From: Rhizophagus irregularis | Lineage: Eukaryota > Glomeromycota > Glomeromycetes > Glomerales > Glomeraceae | Assembly: GCF_026210795.1 (NCBI RefSeq) | Contig: NC_089437.1 | Location: 868,001 to 932,000, forward strand | DNA length: 64,000 bases | Direction: 5' to 3' | Notes under the pieces: model-generated | What the model was told of the DNA's origin: nothing | Database searches by the model: none | What the model saw: the letters and a program-made list of their open reading frames with translations, nothing else | In this document: piece after piece, positions 34,397 to 45,165 of the stretch | How positions within the stretch are numbered: position 1 is the first letter of the stretch | Layout of the letters: each line of letters opens with the position of its first letter | Made by a program: the position numbers and the translations under genes

Positions 34397-35449
34397 TTAA
34401 AGTGATTGCTTGAAATTTCGTGATGGAGTTTTGTGAGTTTCACTTAAGGTAATTGTTTGATGAGTTGTATATTGTTCTGATCTATTAACTTCTTTTCCAT
34501 TATCATCAAAGTCATCAAGGTCATTAAGATTGGATTTCTTTTCTTGTACTAATTCTAAAGTTTGCATCATAATTGCCTTTGCTCTTAATATATCTTTTAT
34601 TACAAATGCTAATGGAGGGTTATTTATCTGGCCAGCAACTTCCTGAATGTCAAAACGTTTAATTCGACATATATATCCATTTGGAATATCCATGGTAATA
34701 AGTTGAAATCGGTTAGCACTATGTAACATTCCAACAGTTTGTAGTTTTCTAATAATTTGTTCATCACCATTACATTCTTTTATAAGTTGTACTAACATAT
34801 CCCTAAGCATTTTACCTAACTTCAAACTATCTCGAAGATATTTTCTTCCATTTTTTCCCTCCCATTTTCTTCCAGCTTCAATTCCACCAATTTCTAATCT
34901 ATCCCCTTTTAATCTAAAAAATTCCATCACCTTTTTTACCAATTTTTTTTCGATCTGTATTACAACTTTTATTATTTTTTCTATCACTAGATGCTGTACT
35001 CATACCTTCTCCCCGTACCAAGTTGATTTTTGAATTATGAAATATTGGATCAATAATGGGACTCCATATATTATGCTGATACCATCCTTCTAATCTTGAT
35101 GAATCTAGAGTGAAATCTTCATTTTCCCAAAGTGTGTGTATTATACTGTATGCAAGATGAATGTAATTTAAGTCAAAATGTTCCTTATTGGAATATAAAA
35201 TATTAGCAGGTAAGAAAGGCTCAAAAATGATTTTTTGAAATAAGGATAAGTCAGTAATAGAATACTTTTTCATAAGATCAGTAAGTGATTTATCAATTTT
35301 TGGTACTTTTTGTAAGTTAAAAGAAAATATTTCCTCCCATTCTTCTTCTTGAAATAAAGATTCTGCTTCTTTATCAACATCATTAATAATAAAGGAATGT
35401 AAATATGATTCATATGGTAAATTTTGTGCATATTCATAAATTACTTTTA

Positions 35450-35522
35450 AATAGTCTAAGTGATTAGATCACGAAAAATAAGTGCCTCAGGTCCTAGGTT
35501 CGATTCCTAAGGTAAGTATAAG
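35450..35522 (+). ncRNA. tRNA-like (SINE head or tRNA relic) insertion
   Basis: On the plus strand 'tagtctaagtgattaga' resembles a pol III A box/D arm, and 'ggttcgattcc' is a perfect B box/T-loop core, about 40 bases later. The D stem (gtct / agat) and four of five T-stem pairs can form, but the anticodon stem cannot. It interrupts a conserved coding block of the surrounding minus-strand gene, so it is an insertion, probably tRNA-derived. Confidence 0.5.
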
Positions 35523-36189
35523 TTTATATATATTTCAACAATACAACCAGAAGATTTAAGAGTCCACATTTTTGCTGGGTTTAGGCTATGGTAGGTAAGA
35601 TCAAAATTGGTTAAGTTATCAATTTCTTGTTCATTTTCATTTTCATTTTTGGATTGAACCACTTGAGCAGACTGAATGACTTTATCATTTGATTGAGTGA
35701 ATTGTCTTCTTATCTGAGTCAAAATTATAAAAATAAAAAATATTAATTATAAAAGCCAAATCAAAATTATAAAAATAAAAAATATTAATTGTAAATTCAC
35801 ATAAATTTTTTATTTTTTTATAAATATTTACATTCTTTTTTGCCATCTGATTTTCATTATAATCTATGATTTGCCTCTTTCTTAAATTATGAATTTTACT
35901 AATAGAAGCTGGATCAGATGTGCTAGAAGCAACTTTACTAGTAAAATCTGGACTAGATGTGTTAGAAGTTGGACTAGATATGTAAATTAACTGTAAATTG
36001 TTAAATACATTAAATAGCTTAGTGAATGTATAATCAATTACCACATGTCAGAATTTGTAATATTATATTCACCTTTTTATGTTCTTTAATGATTCCTTCC
36101 CAATATATCTTCACCCATTTTCCTAAACGCTCTGATTTTACCTATTGCAAGAAATAAGACATTAGTAGTGCAATAATATTTTATTTAGG

Positions 36190-36360
36190 ATAAAGGAAGG
36201 TACATAGTCAGTTCCTCCTCCAGAACTAACAGACCTTTACCAACAACAAAGTTAGGACACCTGAAGTGAAAACTACGGGGTGGTTACCAAGCAGACAAGA
36301 CAGTAATTCTCCCAATCAAACGCATTGTCATGGGAGTTACCCTAACTTTGCAAAATAAAA
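36190..36360. other. GC-richer segment inside an intron of the family gene
   Basis: About 170 bases between exons 2 and 3, visibly richer in G and C than the surrounding introns, with 'acaaagttagga' on the left and 'cctaactttgc' on the right as short inverted ends. It has no ORF. It is probably a small inserted element. Confidence 0.4.
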
Positions 36361-36672
36361 ACACGCACCTTTTCATTTAAATCTAGCCCAAGGCTCTCTG
36401 CTTCTCTTAAAAATTTAAATGCCCAATAATTATCCATTTTTTTCCAGTTTGAGAATGATGATGAGGAAGTGATCAAGTCATCATAATGTAGATCTAAGAA
36501 TCCTTTGTAGGATTTACATTTTCGTTCTTTTAAATAAGCAATGAGGACTGAAATTTGAAGATTAGTATTAATTAATCAAGAAGATTAGTAAATAAACTAA
36601 TCAAGAAGATTACAAGACAAATGCACAAGACTTACTGTCTTGGCCAAAGTAGTTCAACTCAGAGGTGTTCAT

Positions 36673-37269
36673 GTTGATTAATGAATGGCAGAAAATAAAG
36701 TAATAAATTTATTATTTATGTCTTTAAGTTTTGTAATAAATTTATCTTTAAGTTTTTTAGCAGTTTAGTGGGGTTTTTTAAATAAAAAAATTGATCTAAC
36801 ATTATCTTAGTAATAATGAATCGATATTACATCTTTTTTGTTAATATTACATTTTTTTAATAATTTTGCATCAATATTACAAGATGGTAGCTTGATTTAG
36901 AAATGATAAACGAATTATTCATATATTGTCAATTATTTTTACCAAAAAAAGAAAAAAAAATTAATAAATATGACACATTGACATTATGATGTGATTTGCA
37001 ATATATCATAATTTACACATTTTTTCTTTATATATCTAGAACATGTAATGTTTTTAATGTAGCAACACCATAGATATTGGTGTAACTATGAATAAAAAAT
37101 GAAAAAACATAGAAAGGTCATTGTTTAACTTTGAGTCATTTTTTAAAATTATTTAAGGTATAATGCATATCATATGAGTAATAAAGTAATCCAAAAGATC
37201 AAGACTGAAAAATAGATTGTAATAAGGATGCATGTATGACTTTGAATTAATACACTTTAAAACTTAACA
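36673..37269. other. AT-rich intergenic stretch
   Basis: 5' flank of the minus-strand gene starting at 36672. No gene or clear repeat seen. Confidence 0.4.
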
Positions 37270-38150
37270 GTGGAAATGTCCAATTTTTTAAGGAAGCATC
37301 AGCTGATCGGCGCAGAAATCAGTGATGTTGATAGGTTGATACTACGCCATACTAAAGTTGAGCTTCTGTCATATAGGTGAAAGTCTGTCAGATAGCATCT
37401 CTTGCATGTTCGTTCATTTCATAACGTTTGTTTGTTTCATCAAAATACAAGAATGTTAGTTCACCATTCAATAGTACAATTGTAAACCGTGTTCTCTCTT
37501 GATCTCGATTGGCACGATAAATTCAAATGAAGCAAACATGGCAGGAAAATCTGGTATACTAGTGATAGGAACTGATTGTCTCGAAAATTTATAGTCTGGC
37601 AAAAGAATGTTTAAAACTTGACAAATATTGCAATAAAAAGTGCAGCAAATATCCTCTTCATTAATGCAAGACAGGAAGTTGCCAAATTGTGGTCTTTCAA
37701 ATTTTGGTTAATTGTCAAAGTGAAACTTATTAATTTCCTTGAAAAGATCATCCAAAAGACGAATCTCCGTTGGAAATTGATCACCTGAATATGTAGTATC
37801 CTGTGAAGTAATAACATTTTGATTATACACAATAGGAACGGAACACATGATAACGCTTATTCTCTGAAAAAGCAAAAAAAAAAAAATAGCTTTAGTTACT
37901 ACGAAAATTAACTGCCTTGAAAAACGTTTGTTGAATAAAACGTGAGGCGTAAAAGCATCAAACTATTTTATAATAGAACTTACTATTTTGGCTATTCAAA
38001 CAATCCTTCTTGCTGGTTAATCAAGGAGTCTGTAAGGTTCAGCACGAAGTTCTTCTCTAGTTAATTTGAGGAAGCTAGAACCAGCGACCCTCTCATCACA
38101 AATTTTCCTATAGTAGAACTTTTCATATAAAAACATCTCCTTTCACTGCT
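37270..38150 (-). pseudogene. decayed SAM-like plus PD-(D/E)XK-like protein gene
   Basis: Minus-strand pieces in order: 'KICDERVAGSSFLKLTREEL' (SAM-like helices, near 38110-38040), then 'TEIRLLDDLFKEINKFHFDN' and a stop. Next come 'FGNFLSCINEEDICCTFYC', 'PDFPAMFASFEFIVPIEIKR' (P-D ... E-I-K, a textbook PD-(D/E)XK core, near 37530-37470), 'YEMNEHARDAI' with a stop, and 'YGVVSTYQHH'. At least four in-frame stops interrupt otherwise well-kept sequence, so decay is recent. SAM plus nuclease-like domains is a common effector-like architecture in this fungus. Confidence 0.65.
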
Positions 38151-40854
38151 GCACAAAAAATAACAATTCTGAAGGTATGATAAAATCAAGATACTAAAAA
38201 ATTTGCATAATTAACTCAATTATGGTTAAAAATATTTATTATAAATTCGAATGTCATGATTTTATTAGAAATGATAGAAATAAACAAGTTCAAAATAAAT
38301 CACATTTAATATACTGTATTTTACATTTTATAGTTTTAACTCCTCTTTAAACATGAACTCCTGTTCATGTCTAAGATTAATACTTGACAACTGTTTGATA
38401 TATTTGAATTCTCTGAACATATTACTTAAAAGAGGATATTACTTTAAGGGAGCTCTTTCTGCCGATAATCACGACTATTTATTCACACGTTTTCCAAGAT
38501 GAATAACTTCGCTTTTCCCATAATTCAACCATGAAATTTCTTAAAAAAATTGATTCTTTGACGCAATATACTCCTAATATGAGTATTTTTAGTGAGTTTT
38601 TCATATTTTGTAGGGGATCATTAAGTGCAGAATTTTTTTCAGACCCTCGTACATTGAAAAGTGGGTTGAATGAAATTGGTTAAAGATATTTAGTTTTTTC
38701 TGGTGATAGTTTGTTTATTGCTTTTCTTATACATTTTCTTTTCTTTTTCTTTGTCTCGTTTTAGCATGGCACAGTCATTTTGGTGCATATGTCAAATGTA
38801 AACCAGATAATCGTTAATAAAAATAAAAATAATGTTAAATTAAATTATATTTTCGATTTTTAATTATTTAAAAAGTCAATTTCAAAATAATACATATATT
38901 GTTTCTTTTAACCCATATGGGTTGTCAATAAATTGACAAAAGCATTTTGATTGGCCGATTATCATATGGTCTTATTTAACGACTTTACTTTCCACTTATC
39001 TTCTGTAAACGTCCAAGAATTTCCTTTTTTAAAAACCAATTATTAATTTTAAACAGCCAGAAAATAATTTTCATATGAAATTATAATACTAGCAACACGA
39101 TTTTAAGTTTACAATATCCCAAAATTAACACTTGCTTTCTAAAATCTTTTGTTAATTCTGTAGTAAAAATAATGGGTAACAATAAACTGAATAAAGTGTA
39201 TTAATAACGTTTTAATAACTTCTTATTAATATGAAAATAATCCAACCTTTTTTAAATTAAGGTTGAAAAATATGTTGAAGACTGTTACAAATGCTTCTAA
39301 TTTTCTAATTTACTCATATAGTGCCTCTGTTTTAATTCAAACAAGCTTTTAATTAATTCCTTTTAGCTCACATTTGTAATAAGAAATGTAAAAGGTATAT
39401 AATATATATAATTTTTTAATGAAATCCTAGTATAATGTTGGGTAAATAACTAATAAGCTATTCAAATAATTTCATAAATTCTTATTCTTAAGATTGTAGA
39501 AGTTAAATTACAAAAAGTGATCCCCTCTATTTTTGAAAATTTCAAAGGTAATTTAAACACTAAAGCATCTTTCTCTTTTCTAAAATTAGGCGGTACCAAA
39601 TATTTCCGATTTACCGAATATTTCCAAGATTTTTAATATGTTTAAATGACATGTTTGTTTAAATCGTCTATAAACGGTTTGGTTTCGGTTATTAAAAAGT
39701 TTTTATCTGTAAGATCAAAATTTCAAAAAATCTTTTCAATGTTCTTTAGTTGGTATGACAGATGTTATAAAGAATATTTTTAATTAGAGTTTCATATATT
39801 TTAGAAAAAAAATAAAATTCATAAACGTTAAAACAATATTTGCAGTCAATCATTTATTTATTATTCGTAAACTATATACTTAAAAATACTAATATGTCTG
39901 GTTTATTTTGAAACGTCTATAGAGGCGATTAACATTGTAATTAAATGTTTCGCTAATCGAACAATACCTTATTATTCTTTACTCATTCGTTTTTTTTACT
40001 TGCGTGAGGGTTTACTAACTAAAGCCTCGCAATCAGATCAACTCGCCTCCTAAATTCATAATAGAAGCTTGGTTTAATCTGCGCAAATCATTAACAGTTA
40101 GTCTTAAAAAAAATATATCCTAGAACTTTCGGGAAAAAGTGATTGATGTGCATTTATTTTTCTGATGGACACAAAGACGCAGTAGAAATTGGCGGAAAAA
40201 CTTTTAAAAGGAATTGATGGATGATGAATCATATTTTACATTCTACACATAAAAAAAGTGCCAAACTTTGAGATCTTGATTCGTGACCCATGGTCACAGT
40301 CTCTGACATCACTGCTTTTTACATATCAGGCGATAGGTGTGAATTAATGAGCGATGAAAAAAATAAATACAAGTGCAAGACTAGCTCGATAAGCTTTATG
40401 CTAAAATTGCGAACTTGAGTTTATAGACAACATTCTTCCATTTCTATACCATTCGCCATGTAATTCATAATTCCATGTTTTCCATCACAAATAGGACATG
40501 GTAAGTCGCAAATGCAAAATTATAATTATCAATCTCTCTAAAACTATTCCAGAATTTCAAGTATGTGAAATGCTCTACATGGATTTGATAATTTGTTCCG
40601 TATTAGGTTTGATTTCGAAAGTAATCGGCTTATCTGTTAAAGAGTAATATGTCCGTTTTATTTTGGAACATCTATAGAGGCAGAAAGATCAATTAACATC
40701 ATGATTCATGATAACATGTTTGAAGCTGAACAATAAAACTAAATTGTAAGCCAGTTAATTTGGCATGCCAATCTTCTTCAGGATGAACAGTCCTATCATA
40801 TCTTGTTATATTAATATTTAAAAAAAATGTAAAGTCAATTAATAATTTTATATA
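38151..40854. other. long AT-rich intergenic stretch
   Basis: No gene supported. A weak direct similarity links 39888-39960 and 40650-40735 ('aatatgtc.g.tttattttg' and 'tctatagaggc'), perhaps remains of an old repeat. Confidence 0.4.
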
Positions 40855-41353
40855 CAGTCGGACTTCTATATAATCACCGAGTCTGTTACAAGAAAATTGG
40901 TGATTACATAGAAGTGTGATTACTTGGAATGAGGCCTCTATATATGTTTAATCTGCTTAACCTCTGCCCAATTACAAATTTGGTGATTGATATTATTACT
41001 ATCATACTAATAGCTAAATATTGTCTTTTAGCAAGTATCATAAATTTTAATACTAAATAGAATGTGTTATGTAAAAGGCGCACTACTCACTGGTGCTGTG
41101 CATTTGTATATCCAACACATTTCTGCCAATCAAATGACTGATAATCAAACCAATCAGAAATTATGTGATTACAAGGAAGGTTTTATATTAATAAAACTAA
41201 TATGTACGTTGCATGATTATTTCGGTGATAGTGATTATATAATATACGTGATTATAAAAGGGTTTTTTAATTAATTTTAAGTCGGTTACATAAAATTGTG
41301 TGCTTATAAAGAGTTGTGATTACATAGGAGGTGATTACATGGAGGTCCGACTG
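40855..41353. mobile_element. pogo/Tc1-mariner-type MITE
   Basis: 499 bp with terminal inverted repeats 'cagtcggacttctatataat' and complement 'cagtcggacctccatgtaat', flanked by TA on both sides (40853-40854 and 41354-41355). CAGTCG ends with TA duplication match the pogo group. Both subterminal regions repeat 'gtgattacat'. There is no transposase. Confidence 0.8.
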
Positions 41354-41597
41354 TAGTTAAAAGTGTTCTTTAATTATTTATATAATTATTCAGATTTAAT
41401 GGATTCAATGATATTCTCATTCTGGAAATAAAAATGAAATTATTTTATAAATATTTACAGTGTCATGATACTGATTTTAAGGATACATAATAATAGCTTA
41501 CTCATTCCTATTTATTAAGCAAAATAAATATGATTATTCATCTTTCATGAAAATAAATAACCCTGCCCCATCCAAATAAATAACAAATAAATCAGAT

Positions 41598-44416
41598 TTA
41601 GCTATAAAATAATATACATTCAACGTCATTTTCATTTTTTGATATTTCTAATTTTTTGTTCTTACAAACAAAACACGTATTCTTACAATTACAATTGAGA
41701 TATTTTATCTTGATTTGATTAATTTCTTGTTTCAAAAACATTGGTTTATAATTATTATTTTTTGATAGATATAAACTAACACACTTTGGATTTATACTAG
41801 GATTTATACTACAACTATCAGTATTAAGATTAATAAATGGACTTTTCAATAATTTAAAATTAAAAGGAAGGGATGCATAAGAACTAGAAGCAGGATAATA
41901 AGAAATATAAAGTGTACAAAAAGTAAATTTCGGTAATATATCATAACGCTTTTTTTTTACACAATAAGAGTACACATCTACATTAATTCGTGATCCATCT
42001 CCAAACCAGTGAAATCTACTAATACATTTTGGGGAATTATTTTGCAAATTAATTTAGTGGGAAATTCAGATAAGAGCAATAGATATAGCACGCAGAAAAT
42101 GTGAAATGAACTTACAAATTATTAGAGTAGAAGAACTGACATTCCAAAAGTATCAACTATTCAAAATTACTAGATACACCGCTCAATATAAGCAAAATAT
42201 AGTACGATAAGTTAGACAACCTGTGTTTAATAGAAATAAATAATTTTAATACTTTTTTTTGTTTTTTCTTGTTTATAACCTTTAAATAAATTATTTACCA
42301 GCATATAAATAATATTTTAATAAAAAAATATCAATTTTGTGATTGTCCCACCTCTTGTATTGAGTAATTATGGCATTTTTAAAGGCCGGAATCCAGCGTC
42401 GCTAAAGAAAAAATTTTTTAACTAATCGTTCAATGTAAAAATTTTTGATGGATCTTGATTCCCTCGGTTTTAAGCAATTGGTTACACTATTTTTCAGCCG
42501 GGTTGTAATACAAATTTGGCTGGTTACATTTTAGGCAATATCGCCAATTTGTATAACAACGTAACCTTAAATGGCAAGTATATGTTGATCAAACTTGTGA
42601 TATTAATATTTGACGATGCAAATTTATCATTCAATATACTCAGAACATTATTATATAACACTTAAAAAAAAAAATTCTGGGCAAATCAGCTCAAAAGCCA
42701 TTTAAGGGATAATTAATTTGTAAAACCAGTTCCCCGAAATTTATTAGTAGTTTTCACTGGTTCGGAAACGGATCACGAATTAAATTTGTTATTTGATTGA
42801 TTGTTGCTAAACTTATGTCCAATGATAATTGACTTATTTGAAGAATCCAAATTACTAAATATGGGAATTCCAAAAAAAGGTTTAGCCTTTGCAAGCATTG
42901 ATTCAAATTCTTGCTGTAACGGTATAGTATAAAATTCACAAGGATTTTGTGGATTGTAACCATTTTTTATTAATTCAACACCAATAGTATCAGGAAATAT
43001 GAAATTAAAATTTATGTCATATCCAATTACCATTATCATAATTCTTAATTTATATCTACGTTTTCGAAATTTTTTTTGAATACCATGAATTATAATACTC
43101 GGTTTTGTTTTTGGTTTTCTAAGAATATGACAATCAAAAAAAACATTTTTTGAATTCTCATTAGCATCAATAACTGATGGAAAAATATCACAATCTGCTT
43201 CTTCATTTTGAATTATTTCTAAGATATTTTGTGAAATATTTTGTAATTCAAAAGTTCGACATCTCCCAGCTTCATTTAAAAAATAAACAAAATCCTCATT
43301 AATAGTATATAGGATTCTTTTTCCTATAGATTTATATGTTCTTTTACGCAAATCCTGTAAATCGCCAGGTAAATCATCGGATAAGAGTTGAAAAATGCTT
43401 ATGGGATTTTTGAATTCAATACAATCCCAATTTTGATAATCTTTCAAAGATTCAATCCAAGCTTTTTCATCAAAATTTTCATTATCAGGATGCTTTCCTC
43501 CAAGTAATTTTATATGATTAAAATTATAAAATTTTGAAGTTCCTTTTAAATTATTAAAATTAACTTCTACATTTGCATTTGAAGATCCGAAACCAATTTT
43601 TCCAGAAGCGCTATTAGAGTTATCTGTTGAACTGACAGATAACTTTTTAACATCATTAAAATAAACTCTTCCCCCTAAAATAACTTCAGTTGGGATGAAT
43701 TGACCATATTCTTGGGTAATTTTCTCAAATTTTTTAGGATCTTTGGATTGTATAGCGTCAATCAAATCATTTTTGAACTCAGAAGTTAATTTTAAATTTT
43801 TCAAATTTGATTTGCTGAATTTTAGTGATACTTTGCCAATTTCTGTATATTGATAAGCTGACTTAATTTCTTCATTAAAACTTTTATTTTGTAACCTTTC
43901 AACTGATAATCCTAACTTTGCAAAATTCGTTATATTAATACCATTCACATCAATAAATAAATTTGTTTTCTTCATCCAATCTTCTTTTGATTCAAATTCA
44001 AGTCGACCTCTTTTATAACTACTAATTTCATTTAACTCATAATAGTCATTTATCGTATATGCTTGCTTTTCAGCTGTCTTAATTCCATCAAAACTCATAA
44101 TTCATCCATAATCTATTTTACATTGATTACTCAAATATTTCCAATAAAGTCAGTTTAAATATAAAATATTTTGATTATTTTCAACTTTTATAATATCTTT
44201 TAAATGAAAGTTATCTTCATCTTCACGTTTCATATCACCGAATTCATTATTTGCTTCTTTTGAAAATAATAGCATATCATTAATGATACTACCATTTTCA
44301 AGTTCTTTACGAATACCTGATAAATAATCATCTGGATTTAATCTTTTAAAAATGGGACTATGTAATGATGAGTTTCCTATAATTTTAATAAGTACTATAA
44401 TTTTTTCCGAAGACAT
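41598..44416 (-). pseudogene. MACPF-like (perforin-like) family protein, disrupted
   Basis: Minus strand from ATG 44416. The first segment ('LHSPIFKRLNPDDYLSGIRK', ubiquitin-like in style) runs to 44150. Two TGA stops then lie in the same frame before 'MSFDGIKTAEKQ' at 44098. The main part has 'GRLEFESKEDWMKKTNLF', 'LGLSVERLQNKSF', 'YGQFIPTEVILGGRVYF' and 'RTYKSIGKRILYTINEDF'. The motif Y-G-x-F-I-P ... G-G-R-x-Y resembles the MACPF-type signature, so a pore-forming fold is suggested but unproven. At 42783 the gene is cut by a TTAA-flanked element. The C-terminal part continues at 41986-41598 with a Cys-rich end ('CNCKNTCFVCKN'). At least three lesions make it a pseudogene. I do not reconstruct the product. 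Confidence 0.6.
41987..42779. mobile_element. TTAA-flanked inverted-repeat element
   Basis: 793 bp with about 75-bp imperfect terminal inverted repeats, starting 'ttcgtgatccatctccaaac' on the left and complement 'ttcgtgatccgtttccgaac' on the right. Both run on through 'cagtgaaa.ctactaat'. TTAA occurs on each side (41983-41986 and 42780-42783), the duplication used by piggyBac. Removing it joins the two halves of the MACPF-like frame. No transposase ORF inside. Confidence 0.7.
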
Positions 44417-44739
44417 TTTTTAAATTAAGACATTTTTTACGTTTTACTTCATATAAAATAAAAAGCTTGTTTAACATATCACGATTTATCCGTGGTCATA
44501 ACATTACACTGTTTAAATTAGATTGATAACCATGAGTACGGCAAATAAAGTTGGGTTAGTCAACGTTAATTTTGGCCAAAATGATCAACATTCGTTGATA
44601 GTCACAAATAGTCACATGTATAGTTGTGCGGCAAATAAAATTTGGGGTTAGTCAACAAAAAAATTTAGGGTTAGGTATAATTGATGATCGCTAACCAAGA
44701 ATAGAAAAATAAAAAACGTTGAGAATACCCGATAATAGA

Positions 44740-45165
44740 TAGTAAATTCCTTGTTCAATATGAAATTTTTGAAAGAATAGATAGATGAAAAGATTAATGG
44801 GGAAGATATTGATTTTTCTGATTTTAATGAATTTAGTAATCTAGAAAACATTGATAAAATAATTCACAATACTTATGGAACTTTAAAAAAAGCTAATTGG
44901 GAGAATCGAAAAATTATTGTTGTATTAAAAAATTTGAATAATTCAAAAATTTCTGAAAGTGAATTTATAGAATTTGTTGCCAAGGTATGAATTATATTAA
45001 TTTTAATTATTAAGAAATTTAATAATTAGTTAATAATTTTAATTATTTAAGAAATTTATTTTTTTTCTTTTAAAAAAAAAAAATTAAATTTTATATTAGC
45101 TAAAAGTTTTTCATAAAATTGATCATTCAAACATCAATCATTTTTTCGGGTTAATGAGAGGTATG
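44740..45165 (+). pseudogene. kinase N-lobe fragment truncated by a LINE
   Basis: Plus-strand frame: 'IDEKINGEDIDFSDFNEFSN', 'KKANWENRKIIVVLKNLNN' (lysine strand) and 'SEFIEFVAK', ending at a GTATGA donor at 44988. A second exon from about 45099 has 'HKIDHSNINHFFGLMR'. An in-frame TAG just upstream replaces a likely Trp. The rest of the kinase is missing, and LINE sequence starts right after 'FFGLMR'. Confidence 0.6.

Larger units (their letters stand above)
34397..36672 (-). pseudogene. multi-exon Rhizophagus family protein with possible PD-(D/E)XK-like C-terminus
   Basis: Reads leftward from ATG at 36672 ('MNTSELNYFGQD'). Exons are 36672-36636, 36547-36369, 36141-36073, 35990-35832, 35713 to about 35540, then from about 35450 to 34397, all with consistent GT-AG phases. 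Landmarks: 'ERLGKWVKIYWEGIIKEH', a Ser/Thr-rich linker, 'KMWTLKSSGCIVE', 'IYEYAQNLPYESYLHSFII', 'SRLEGWYQHNIWSPIIDP', 'GEGMSTASSDRKN', 'KKGDGIFRLKGDRLEIGGIE' and 'FVIKDILRAKAI'. I recognise it as a multi-copy family of unknown function. The G-D-G-I-F ... E-I-x-x-I-E core could be nuclease-like. Two lesions: a tRNA-like insert at 35450-35520 inside a conserved block, and one extra T in a homopolymer near 34916-34921. Confidence 0.65.

Noticed and set aside
37611-37832. 73-codon minus frame beginning 'MCIIKMLLLHRILHIQ'
   Set aside because: It is in a different frame from the SAM/PD-(D/E)XK pseudogene covering the same bases, whose frame carries the recognisable motifs.
41062-41274. 70-codon frame in the pogo-type MITE
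   Set aside because: It lies wholly between the inverted ends of a 499-bp element and matches no transposase motif.
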